From positions 2,128,001-2,192,000 of the forward strand of contig NC_083517.1 in the NCBI RefSeq assembly GCF_032362555.1: a stretch of 64,000 bases of DNA, in the 5' to 3' direction. Below the pieces are notes generated by a model. The model had not been told where the DNA came from. It saw only the letters and a program-made list of their open reading frames with translations, and ran no database searches. This DNA comes from Amyelois transitella (lineage: Eukaryota > Arthropoda > Insecta > Lepidoptera > Pyralidae). A program made the translations under genes and the position numbers. Positions 24,015 to 36,400 of this stretch are shown here, piece after piece; position 1 is the first letter of the stretch, and each line of letters opens with the position of its first letter.

Positions 24015-27000
24015 ATGGCAGATATTTTGGATATATTGGACATTGAGATGCCTGGGGCGTCTGAAGTCAGCAGGGACAGTATAATTCACGGAGATAAAGC
24101 GAAAAAGAAATATGTTACTGCAAAGGCTGTGAAACGACCTGAGGGCATGCATCGAGAAGTATTCGCACTCCTGTATAATGACTCTAACAAGGAACTTCCT
24201 CCTATGTTGCCAACTGATACGGGTAAAAATTGTACTTGTTCTTACAATCAATTACAGATATATCCAATCCCAGGCTTATGACAACAATACCAACTCCAAG
24301 ATTGTGGCCCTAAACTGTCCCTGGGTTCTTCTTCAACAGGGATTACCATGGAAAGTTTATGTACATACAATCATACATACTACCACGTCTGTTTCCCATT
24401 GGGGTAGACAACAAACCTGGTTATCTTATATATTATTTTCCAAGAGTAGCTTTTCTGAAAAGAAAATATTCATTACTATTTAACTGTCTTAATTTTTGGT
24501 TGGAAAAAATATTTTATTCCATATTTTTTCAGGCAAGGCATACAAACAAACGAAAGCGAAGTTGGGAATGCGGAAGGTGAGAAAATGGGTGTGGGCACCA
24601 TTCACAAACCCCGCACGCACAGACAACGCTGTGTTCTACCATTGGAAGAGAGCTGCCGATGAAGCGAAGGAATATCCATTTGCACAGTTTAATAAAGTGA
24701 GTTTTGACACTTTAACTTTAAGATGTAGTGTGAATTTATTTATCTATTTAGAGATGTAAATAAATTAATGATGTTAATAAAGTAAGTTTCTAGTGGCAAC
24801 AGTACAGACATTCTTTGATAAGATGTCATCATTTGAATCTCAATTAGTATTTGAGAAATAACTTTCTTCATGATGTAAATATAAATAATGGCCTCTTTGA
24901 TCAATTATAAAAAAAACATTCCTAGTTTAAACCAGCATATAGGTTTTATCCGTGACCTAGACTTCAAGCAAACATTATATTACCTTTTTACAGCCTTAAA
25001 AAAGGTGGTTTTCAGATTTACCTGTATCTATGTACATAAGTATGTTTTTCCGAGATTATGTCCCAGTTCGCTGTGCTGATTTTGATGCGGTTTTCAGGAA
25101 AATGATTTTTACACTTGGGAGAAAGTTTTAGATCTTTAATCCTTTAAAAAAAGGAGGCAGTTGTCTTTTTACAAAAGTTCAATAACTTTTGTAAAAAGAC
25201 AACTGCCTCCTTTTTTTTACCTACTTATATCGATATAATTTTAATTGTAGCAAGTCTCAGTACCTTCATATTCAGAATCTGAATACAACCAATACCTGAA
25301 GTCTGAAGATTGGAGTCAAGCCGAGACTGATCATTTGATGGACCTCTGTCAGCGGTTCGATCTCAGATTCATTGTGATACACGACCGATGGGACCGGGCC
25401 GCGTTCCGGGACAGAAGTGTGGAGGATTTGAAAGAGAGATATTACAATATATGTGCTATATTGAGCAAGGTAAAGTCTTATTTATGAAATTTTATGTGCT
25501 GTGAGCGATACCTATAAGCTCATGCTGAGGTGGCCAAATAATGTGACGTTTAGATATAGGTAGAATATTTAAAAATCCATAGAATATCGACAACCTTTAT
25601 TAGGACTAGTTTATGAAATTATCTCAATCATATGAATTTCAATTTTGAATTGAATTAGAGCATGTGGATTTAGCTATTGACACGAGATCCTTCTAACCAA
25701 AGGATAGCAAGCTACTTGGTGAGCGCTGAAGTAGACCAAAGGAGAAGATGCGGTGCGCGCGCACGCGCTTATGTTGGCCTCCCGGGGGTATAATTAATAG
25801 GAGGTTTGTTGGGAAAATCAGATGATACAAATTGAGCTTTATTTTCAGGTAAAAACAAATCCATGGTCCAACACAAGCACAATGGTAAATGGTGAAAAGC
25901 GAGTTTATCACTACGACGCCGAACATGAGAGGAAGAGGAAGGAACAACTGCGGAGATTATTTGAAAGGACACAGGAACAGGTGATTTGCAAGTTTATAGT
26001 TTTTATGATAGATTGCTGCTTTTTACAATAGACTTTCTTAAATATACAGAAAAGAAATAGAAATAATTGATGCCGAAATTAAAAAATGCAGTTAATGTTA
26101 TATAATGCCGTTTATTATTGCGAGATTCACTTCTGTTCGCAACACTACGTTTACCCTGGCAACACCGTCGATTGCGCCTCTAGGCTATACAATGTATTGC
26201 CAACACTTCACAGTAATTTATTTCCATTAATTCCACAGATCGACGAAGAGCAGATGCTGTTAGCGGAATTAAAGAAAATCGAAGCCAGGAAGCGGGAAAG
26301 GGAACGGAAGACTCAGGATCTGCAAAAACTTATATCCAGGGCGGACAGTGGTAACGTGACGGCAAACAACCACGTAGCCAATAACAACGAGGCCGCTGGC
26401 ACCCTGGCCAACACGCCCAATGCTGCGAGGCGGCACGACAAGAAGCTGCAGAAGAAGAAGTTGACCACGCAGCAGAGGCCGGTTAGAGCGGTCGAGGCTG
26501 TGGTAAGATTATTAAAAGATTTAATTTTTTTTTTTTTTTTGTAACTGTTAATATAAAGTTAGCTGTTTTTCTTGCCTAATTGGAATAGGATACTACTTTA
26601 TAATTAAATTAATCGTTAATCTTACTTTAGGTTTAGGTTAAGCCTACAAACTTGGGATTCTTCTTTTAGGCGATGGGCTAGCAACCTGTCACTATTTGAA
26701 TCTCAATTCTATCATTAAGCCAAATAGCTGAACGTGGCCAGTTAGTCGTCAAGACTGTTGGCTCTGTCTACCCCGCATGGGATATAGACGTGACCATATA
26801 TATGTATGTTAATCTTACCCACCATTCTAGATAAAAAAAATCTCATAAATACAATAATTAATTATAATTCATCTTTCCAAGTTTCCAGTAGCGCTTACAC
26901 TGTCTACAGCGTTATTTTTTAAAAACCAACAAAGTACTTTTTAATGGGTAAGTAAGGAATTAATGGCTTTGTCCAAATTGCAGACAGTGGAATGGTCTGG

Positions 27001-28530
27001 CATCAAGTTTCCCGAGGCGCGCGGCGCGGGAGTTTCTCTTCGTTCTCAGCGCATGAAGCTGCCGCCCGGAGTCGGTCGGAAAGCTAAAGCCATTGAGCAG
27101 GAACTTCGGCTTCTCAATATTGGTAAGTCTTGTACTAAGTCCTAGTGTTGGTCCAGGTCGTGTACTCGAGCGTCTGGAGAGGAGCCCGGGGTTCGCCTTA
27201 TCGGATACAAGCAAATCGAGCCCTTACACCGCGACATTGCAAGGGAACCTAGCACATATTGGATACTATAAAAACACAGGTTTTGATATACCTTTTTGCT
27301 GTCAAGTCAAAACTTCTGCAGCTTTAAGAATAGCTAAGATTTATTTTCAAAATTGGATGCAAGGTATCACTTATTGAAGTCAACATAACTTAAACACAGA
27401 TTGAGTAAGCCTCGAAAGTATATTCAAGGCTTGTGTTACGAGATATTAACTCAACGATACTATAATCTATAATACGAGTAAATACTTATATAGATACACA
27501 TCCAAGACCCATGCCAATTAGAAAAATTTCGTTTCTCATCATTCCCTGATCGGGATTCGAACCCGGGACTTAATGTGTTACAGACAAGCGCGCTACTGCT
27601 GCGCCGTCAAAAAATGAATTCAAAACCTATTAAATTTCTTTCAGACGTGTCACCGACGCCTACAGAAGCTATTTGCAAACATTTCAATGACCTAAGATCG
27701 GACCTAGCTCTGGTGTTGGACTTGAAGAGTGCGCTGGTGTCGTGTGAGTTTGAGCTGCAGGCTTTGAGGCATCAATATGAAGCTGTCAATCCAGGAAAAG
27801 TGAGTTTCATGTTCTCACAAATTTAATTAAACTAATCATCTTACTCCTTATGGGTTAGACAGAGCCAACAATATCGTACAGCGTATAAAGATCACTTCAC
27901 TAAGTTGTTGATTTTTAAGTTGTTTTGTATCAGAAATATGGTGACAGTAGGAAGACATTTGGTTTTTGCCAATATTGTAATATGTGCAAGACTGTGAATA
28001 TTTTCAAAAATATGTACATTTTTTACATACAATCATGTGTTTATCCCTTATGGTGTAGACAAGAGCAAACAGCCCTGTAAAGGTTTACAGGCCATGTTCA
28101 GATGTATGACTTAATGGTGGAATAGAGATTCAATTTGTGACAGGTAACTAGCCCATTGCCTAAAAGACGAATCACAAGTTTATTAGCCCTTTGTCGCCTT
28201 TTCGACATGGGAAAGAGATGATGTGGTGCTATTGTAAAGTGCAGAACCACTTGGGACATCAGAAACACTTCAGAAGTTCTCTGTCAGACCCAATGGTTGA
28301 CTGGTAGATAATGCTTCTAGCATTAAGTCTGCCAATTGTGCTGTACATTTGTATTTTGTGCAATGAAGTTTAAATAAATTAAAACATGTTAAGAGAGAAA
28401 TATATTTCCATTGTTACAGACATTGACGATCCCAGCGTCCATATGCAGTTCTACTGACAATGAAGCAAAACCAATGAGCGAAATAATTGATGTGGTTGGA
28501 TCTCCAAGTGCTCATAATAGTACAATCTGA
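24015..28530 (+). CDS. DMAP1: DNA methyltransferase 1-associated protein 1 (DMAP1), 8 exons
   Basis: Exons: 24015-24222, 24533-24696, 25251-25469, 25849-25980, 26239-26502, 26984-27122, 27645-27799, 28420-28530; 463 aa, close to the human protein. DMAP1 is a nuclear subunit of the TIP60/NuA4 acetyltransferase and SRCAP/SWR1 chromatin remodelling complexes. Seen here: the conserved N terminus MADILDILDI; the KWVWAPFTNPAR block; a SANT/Myb-like domain at about 140-195 (DWSQAETDHLMDLCQRF, IHDRWDR); a basic coiled segment rich in E/K/R around 250-275 (KKIEARKRERERKTQ); and the C-terminal DMAP1 family block (EWSGIKFP, RSQRMKLPP). All exon junctions are clean GT-AG. It converges with FCF1, with 480 bp between the two stop codons. 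Confidence 0.95.
25146..25217. repeat. perfect 34-bp inverted repeat, 4-nt loop, in DMAP1 intron 2
   Basis: Arms 25146-25179 and 25184-25217 are exact reverse complements (core GGAGGCAGTTGTC). It ends about 33 bp before the acceptor of exon 3, so in the pre-mRNA a 34-bp stem would sit beside the polypyrimidine tract and branch-point region. Confidence 0.9.
26639..26809 (-). mobile_element. SINE family A fragment in a DMAP1 intron
   Basis: Reverse blocks 'AAACTTGGGATTCTTC', 'GGCGATGGGCTAGCAACC' and 'CTGTCTACCCCGCATGGG'. Confidence 0.7.
27401..27607 (-). mobile_element. tRNA-derived SINE (family B) in a DMAP1 intron
   Basis: On the minus strand it starts with a tRNA-like head: an A-box region 'GGCGCAGCAGTAGCGCG' and a B-box region 'GGGTTCGAATCCCGATC'. 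A body follows that ends in the 'ACTTTCGAGGCTTACTCA' block found in the other family B copies. Confidence 0.6.
28025..28250 (+). mobile_element. SINE family A, diverged, in the last DMAP1 intron
   Basis: Forward order of blocks kept ('TGGTGTAGACAAGAGCAAAC', 'TGACAGGTAACTAGCCCATT', 'TTAGCCCTTTGTCGCC'), but with many differences, so an older copy. Confidence 0.6.
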
Positions 28531-29013
28531 GACATTGTAAATATATTGCTTTAGTAATTAAGTGTTCACTTCATATAAACAACAGTCCAACTGAGTAGTT
28601 TTACACAGTTTGACTATTGAGAAATGGTAATAAAATATAAGCTAAATGACAGATAGTATTGTTTAAATTGCCATAGAATAGCAGACTCCTTTCATAGAAT
28701 TCATATACCATGTGTACAACAGACTACAGCTTCGAAAGAGCCACAGCTCCTCTCGAGAGAAATGAGGACACTTGGAAGATATGTTAATGTTTCCAGCTAA
28801 GTTGAACTTAATAAAAAGCCTTACTATATGAAACTCACACCATTCTCTAATGGGGCAATGATTTCGTAAGTAACTAAAATTATAGATACTAGTTCCTGAG
28901 TCAATACTTGAAATGCACCATGGCTTTAATAACATAATATGGAATCATGGCTGAATAACTTAGTAATAAATAGAAATAAAACAAAATAGACTTATAACTA
29001 ACTTTTATTTACA

Positions 29014-29723
29014 TCAAATTGCACCCTTTGGTGCACCATATGCATCTGGCATTCTCTCAATTGTGTACTTGTGTTGAGCTACATACATGATCGGCACTCC
29101 AGGAATCTTTCTAATTCTTCTTTTCAAGTCTTTGTCATTTGTCGCTACTATATAACACTTGTGTTGGGTCACCCTTTGAACTATACAATCATCAGCATAA
29201 GTACCTTTATGAAGACACGCTATCCTCTCAAATCGTGGATCTTTTATTATTCTTAATGCAACACGATATTTTCTACCCAATTTCTCCAACTCTCCCATCA
29301 CACAATCTGTTATGTATGGTATACATTTTGCATACAAACAATCCATCATATTTTGCATTATGTCTAGTTTATTTTTGATAGAGAAGTTAATGAAATTTGT
29401 GTCAATGAGTATGTGATAGGGCGGTCCTAATTGAGTATTGTACTGGAAAAATAGAGCAGAACTCGTTTGTGGAACCTCCCGTATCTTCAGTTCATGTGGA
29501 TCTACCGGCTTCTTTTTCCTTGGCTCAGCTCTTTCAGCAGCTTTGATTCTACTGTCGCTTGGACTGATCATCTTTTTCATTTGAGCAAATCTCTTCTCGA
29601 CAATTTTCCTAGTTTTCCGTTGTTTGCCCTAGAAATAAACAACGGTTTATAGGTTATGTTTCAACGTGAAGGCACGAATTTTAAATTATAATTAAGACCT
29701 CTATTTGAAATTTTACTCACCAT
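29014..29723 (-). CDS. Fcf1: FCF1/UTP24, PIN-domain rRNA-processing nuclease (2 exons)
   Basis: Minus-strand exons 29721-29723 (only the ATG) and 29014-29628; 205 aa (human 198). FCF1/UTP24 is a nucleolar endonuclease of the SSU processome that makes early cleavages in 18S rRNA maturation. The protein starts M|GKQRKTRK as in the family and carries the strongly conserved block [20 protein letters not shown]. The PIN acidic centre is intact: Asp77 in LIDTNF, the Asp and Glu of [11 protein letters not shown] (109, 115), the Asp pair 147-148 in TYADDC and Asp166 in ATNDKD. The end GVPIMYV ... RMPDAYGAP also matches. The first exon was placed because the minus strand reads ATG|GTGAGTAAA there, while the acceptor TTTCTAG precedes GGCAAACAA. 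Without it the frame would start at a less conserved internal Met. Confidence 0.93.
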
Positions 29724-30456
29724 TTCGCTTTTTAACTTATTATATACTAACGAAAATATGAGCAGATATTTAATTTACGAAATAAATACCATAAACTCAT
29801 GCAAAGAAAACGGCAGAAGTATGAGACAAAACAAAACTGGAAGTCTGGAATTGCGAAATTTACTGTCAAATTGACAATGACAAAGTACTCGTTGACGTTG
29901 ACAGTGACAGCCCCAGGTACAAAACTAAGTTTTTTTCCTATATACTATGCGTTTACACAATATGGCTGAGAAAGAGTTGTTTTGTATGACAAATGTTATC
30001 ACTAAGGGCCGTGTGTTTGACTTCGTCCGACCTAGATCTTATCGACTCTGAAAATCCTGGCTATCCGACCCGAACAAACCTAAAACTAACGAAGTCGCCG
30101 GCATGGCGATCCTGCCGAAAGCTTTAACCAAGCCACATTATAAAAATTCCGTCAATGTCAGATTTTGAATATATGTCACGACATCACTAAAGCTAAAAAA
30201 AAAACAAAAACAGCTGCAGAAATCTGAAATATTTACTGAACTAAATTCATTGAAAATTCTGATGATGGGACATTAAAGGAAATTAGACTAAAACTTAGGT
30301 ACCTGTCTTTGAACCAGTCTTATTTTTCATTTACTAAGGTATTACAAATTACTTACCTCTTGAACTTTTTTCATTTGTGGTTTCTTGATCGTACTCAACG
30401 CCTTCCAATCCAAATAGATTTCTAGTGCAAACTATTAATTTGAATTTCAATTCAAA
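29724..30456. promoter_or_regulatory. bidirectional promoter region between FCF1 and EXOC3
   Basis: 733 bp separate the two start codons, which point away from each other, so both promoters must lie here or in 5' UTR introns. No TATA box or repeat was recognised. This is an arrangement call, not a motif call. Confidence 0.4.
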
Positions 30457-33400
30457 ATGAGCACTATGGATGAAATAGAAGTAGAAGCGAAAGCCGCAGC
30501 CGAGAAGATGGTTATGAATATGATGCAAAGACCTGGACAGCTTGAAAAAGTAAGTAGTTTTTATTTAGTATGTTCTACTGTAAAATTATATTTAGTAATT
30601 GGCTTGAAGGTATACATTATACTGGCAGCATTGCCCATTTGAGTGAGAAAGATAATAAACTCAAACATTTTAATGACCTCATTTTCTATAAGACCATACT
30701 TATACTTCATTTGGAATACTATTTTGAATAATTTTAGGTGGAGCAGTTTAAAAAGCGTATTACACACAAGAAGGCATCAATAGAGGCCCAGTTAAAGTCC
30801 GCTGTGCAAGGGAAATTGGACGGAGTTAGTGTTGGGCTGAAACAATTGCAAGAATGTTTGGATGATGTCCACCAGATAAGTCTGAAGTATAGTAATTCAC
30901 ATTTTTAATAAAATTTTAATCCCCACTCTCAAACCTTTAATTTGATTTGAGTGTGGCTGTAGAAATAATGTATGTTAAAATCAGAAAAAATATTTTTATG
31001 AGAAGTTACAAAAAAGTTAGAGGAAAGTTGATGAAATGTTGAAGAAGCCATTTTTAACCAGCTCCAGAAATTAAAATAGGAAGGTAAGGTGCCAAGTCAC
31101 TAATTGCCTAGGTAGGACTTATTGTTCATTTAATTTTCAATAATTTTAAGTTTTTTTAGAATTTTTGGAGTCAGTTTTTTTTTATTATGTAGGATGGATG
31201 AACTTGAAGAACAGCTGAAGGGAGTCCCGCCCCTAGTTGCCTCACTTCAGGCCGTGCGTGAAGAAGATTCCCGCCACTCCCAGTATGTGACCGCTATGGA
31301 CAGCCTAAAACACATCTTCACGGTCCCGGAGAGTGTTGCGAAGACTAAGCAATGGATTGGTGAAGGGAAACTGCTTCATGCTCATCAGGTTTATATATAT
31401 CTGTTCTTATCATCATTATATGCTTAATATTTTTAGAAATGATCAACAGGCAACGCTCAGCTGCTCAGCTTAATATTAGAATTGAGATTCAAATAGTGAC
31501 AGGTTGCTAGCCCATCGCCTAAAAGAAGAATACAAACCCAAGTGTAAGCCGATGATTTTACGACATCCATGCGAAAGAGATGGAGTGGTTCTATTTTTTT
31601 TTCTATTGGTGCTGGGAACCATACACCACTAAAGACACTTAAAATTACGCAATGAGATCTGAATATTTACATAAATTGAGAGTTCCCTACACAAATGTAA
31701 AATTTCTTTTGCAGTGCCTTACGGATTTAGAAAACTCCCGGGACGATTTGTTATACGAATTACACCGACTACCAAACCAATCTTCACACGACAAAATCAT
31801 GCTAAAGGCGTATTTTGAAGATGTAGAGATGGTCTCTAACATGCTGGAGAAGCAGATCAAACTGATTCTGGCGAGGACTCTGAACACCGTCCGTAAAGAG
31901 CCCACTGTTATTGTCACAGCTCTGAGGATTATTGAGAGGGAGGAGAAGCGAGACCAAATGGCACTGCAGGTATATTCAGTTGTATATTCTATATGCCCAG
32001 GTATCATCTGTTGAACAGTGTATGGACTCTGTTAAGTTTATATATCTTCTTCTTTGTGGTGTGCTCTTTACAAAAAGCGATGGATGGATGATTTTTTTTC
32101 GAATAACGATTGAAAATGGATTTTAATTAATTACATGTTTGATAAATATCATAGACTGACCTCGAATTGTAAACTTTCTGTTTAAGCAGCTCACAATATT
32201 ATAGTTGTTTCGTCTTCGTTCGGCCATCGTTCTTCTTCATGGCTTTGCCGCGGGTGACCTCTATTTCTATATAATTAGGAGGTTATTGTATTGTATTTCT
32301 AATCCTGTTTATTACAGCAACAAAGCCAATCCGGCTTCATGCCACCCGGCAGACCAAAAAACTGGCGCACCAAAGCCTTTGAAGTTCTAGAATGCGCTGT
32401 GGCCCAGCGCATTGAAGGCACAAGAGTAGACGAAAGAGAAGACAACAAACTATGGCTGGTGCGGTACTTGGAGCTCACGAGGCAACTCATTTTGGAAGAC
32501 CTCCGGGTGGTGAAGACTTTGTGTGTGCCATGCTTCCCGCCGCATTACGATATAGTGAACAAATATGTCAATATGTATCACACTTGCTTGTCCTCTAGTG
32601 TAAGTGATAGATAACAGATTGTATAAAGTATAATATATCCCGGCACTTTCTCTATTTCCTATGGATGTCGTAAGAGACTAAGGGATAGGCTTATCAGCTT
32701 GGAATTCTTCTTTTAGGCGATGAGCTAGCAACCTGTCATAATTCTATCATTAAGCTTAACGTTGCCTGTCATCCTTTCAAGATTGCTGTTCTTGTCTACC
32801 CCGCAAGACATATAGACGTGATTTTATGAATGGATGGATGGATAAAATAACTATCTATGACAATTGTCTCTCTTTAAACTTTGGAGTTCTCCACTGACAA
32901 CTGAATTGAGGTGGATGTAAGAACCTGACTTACCAATCCAGGATCCATGGTCAAAGGCATACCCCGAGCTCCTGTCCATCGAGGATGCAACCGGGACTAA
33001 AGCTAGGAGGAAGTAAGTTAATATGTATCACGTATTTCAGTTACAAGACATTGTAGAAAGCGGCGTGGAAGGCAATGAGTATGTGACCCTACTGTCTTGG
33101 GTGTTGAACACTTACCCCGGAAATGAGTTGATGGGCAATTCTGAGCTGAATATAGATGTCAGCACATTGCCACAACTGTTGAGTGAAGATATCATGAAGA
33201 AATTGGAAAATGAATATCTGGAAGTAAGTTGCTTTTATTATTGAATTCCTTTTCTACATTAGTTTTCTTCATTAAAATTAAAAAAAATTATGTATTTTCT
33301 GTTCTCATTGGTATAACGGATTAACTGCTCCTCTACACTTTCCTAGGAACGTATGTACAAGCTAAATTCTATCTCCAGTTTCCTATATCCCTCTCTTGAT

Positions 33401-36400
33401 AAAGCTTAAAAATTGATTTCATTGTAAGCTAACAGCTTACAATGAAATCAATTTTTTCAAAGTTCATATGCTATATTGGACCCCCATCCACAATAATAAA
33501 ATACAGAAAATATTTGTATTTTTGTATGTTTGTAACATCTCAAAAACTGTTGAACCAATATTGATGAAATTTTTAGGATTAACATGGGCTTTTTCTAGAA
33601 ATTCCCACATTTCATTCCGATAAGCAAAAGCTAGTACCTAAGAAAAAATTCGGCGAAGTTTTCACATTTAATTGCTTGCTGCACTAGCTAGTTAGCCTTG
33701 AGAATTTTGGATGCGCTGTTTAAAGTGCATAAAGACCATATAAACCATCACGCCTGTCTCCCATTGGGGTAGGCAGAGACTATCAATTTCCACTTCCTAC
33801 GATCTTTACAGACCCATTACTCTTTCATGCATATTTAAGGTTCAATTTATGACATACACATATGACGAGCTGAAGTCATCTTCTCTACTTAAAAGGAAAC
33901 AACATTACAATATACCAACCGTCACTACAGGGTGACATTTAAAACAACTGCATTCTTTTAAACATAGACTACACCCATGCTTCTCAGCTGTTTGAGCCTA
34001 TTTTTATTTAAATAAAACGTCATCATTTTCACATTTAAAAAACCCTCAAAAACTACGTCACACACTTTATTAAAGACCAATACTACATAAAGAAATTAAA
34101 ACTAAACATGTAAATAAATGTCTGAAAAATAAATTATTTTTCTAGTATCAAGATCAAGTAAAGTACAGAGTTGTCAAGATCGCTTAGCTGAATGAATTGT
34201 GTCGTTGACCTCTGAATCTTACGTGTCGCTTTTCCGCCGGCCGGGGTGATATGACGTATTTAGGATCGTGGATTTTGATACTTTTATTTTTTTTCATACT
34301 TCCTGATATATGAACCGATATTTTTCTTTTAACGTTTTTAAATATCCTTTAGATGAGTACACTTAACAGTTAATATGCAGTTGAATTAAAAGTCAATATG
34401 CAGTTGTATTAAAACTCACGCTGTATATCACCAGAAAATGCAGTCCAACTACATGGAGTGGATGGACAAGACGCTGGAGGCGGAGCGCGCGGCGTGGGGC
34501 GGCGCGCGCGCGCCCGACGCCGAGCCGCACTCGGGCGCCTTCCACACGCACGCGCCCGTGCTCATCTTCCAGATGATCGACCAGAACTTGCAGGTGATCA
34601 CCTTGATATCCCTTCCACACGCACGCGCCCGTGCTCATCTTCCAGATGATCGACCAGAACTTGCAGGTGATCACCTTGATATCCCTTCCACACGCACGCG
34701 CCCGTGCTCATCTTCCAGATGATCGACCAGAACTTGCAGGTGATCACCTTGATATCCCTTCCACACGCACGCGCCCGTGCTCATCTTCCAGATGATCGAC
34801 CAGAACTTGCAGGTGATCACCTTGATATCCCTTCCACACGCACGCGCCCGTGCTCATCTTCCAGATGATCGACCAGAACTTGCAGGTGATCACCTTGATA
34901 TCCCTTCCACACGCACGCGCCCGTGCTCATCTTCCAGATGATCGACCAGAACTTGCAGGTGATCACCTTGATATCCCTTCCACACGCACGCGCCCGTGCT
35001 CATCTTCCAGATGATCGACCAGAACTTGCAGGTGATCACCTTGATATCCCTTCCACACGCACGCGCCCGTGCTCATCTTCCAGATGATCGACCAGAACTT
35101 GCAGGTGATCACCTTGATATCCCTTCCACACGCACGCGCCCGTGCTCATCTTCCAGATGATCGACCAGAACTTGCAGGTGATCACCTTGATATCCCTTCC
35201 ACACGCACGCGCCCGTGCTCATCTTCCAGATGATCGACCAGAACTTGCAGGTGATCACCTTGATATCCCTTCCACACGCACGCGCCCGTGCTCATCTTCC
35301 AGATGATCGACCAGAACTTGCAGGTGATCACCTTGATATCCCTTCCACACGCACGCGCCCGTGCTCATCTTCCAGATGATCGACCAGAACTTGCAGGTGA
35401 TCACCTTGATATCCCTTCCACACGCACGCGCCCGTGCTCATCTTCCAGATGATCGACCAGAACTTGCAGGTGATCACCTTGATATCCCTTCCACACGCAC
35501 GCGCCCGTGCTCATCTTCCAGATGATCGACCAGAACTTGCAGGTGATCACCTTGATATCCCTTCCACACGCACGCGCCCGTGCTCATCTTCCAGATGATC
35601 GACCAGAACTTGCAGGTGATCACCTTGATATCCCTTCCACACGCACGCGCCCGTGCTCATCTTCCAGATGATCGACCAGAACTTGCAGGTGATCACCTTG
35701 ATATCCCTTCCACACGCACGCGCCCGTGCTCATCTTCCAGATGATCGACCAGAACTTGCAGGTGATCACCTTGATATCCCTTCCACACGCACGCGCCCGT
35801 GCTCATCTTCCAGATGATCGACCAGAACTTGCAGGTGATCACCTTGATATCCCTTCCACACGCACGCGCCCGTGCTCATCTTCCAGATGATCGACCAGAA
35901 CTTGCAGGTGATCACCTTGATATCCCTTCCACACGCACGCGCCCGTGCTCATCTTCCAGATGATCGACCAGAACTTGCAGGTGATCACCTTGATATCCCT
36001 TCCACACGCACGCGCCCGTGCTCATCTTCCAGATGATCGACCAGAACTTGCAGGTGATCACCTTGATATCCCTTCCACACGCACGCGCCCGTGCTCATCT
36101 TCCAGATGATCGACCAGAACTTGCAGGTGATCACCTTGATATCCCTTCCACACGCACGCGCCCGTGCTCATCTTCCAGATGATCGACCAGAACTTGCAGG
36201 TGATCACCTTGATATCCCTTCCACACGCACGCGCCCGTGCTCATCTTCCAGATGATCGACCAGAACTTGCAGGTGATCACCTTGATATCCCTTCCACACG
36301 CACGCGCCCGTGCTCATCTTCCAGATGATCGACCAGAACTTGCAGGTGATCACCTTGATATCCCTTCCACACGCACGCGCCCGTGCTCATCTTCCAGATG

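Noticed and set aside
34438-34722. 94-codon plus-strand frame running from EXOC3 exon 7 into the 73-bp array
   Set aside because: The part after 34593 is intron and repeat text (ITLISLPHARARAH). The EXOC3 protein continues with exon 8 at 37288, so this is read-through of the array.
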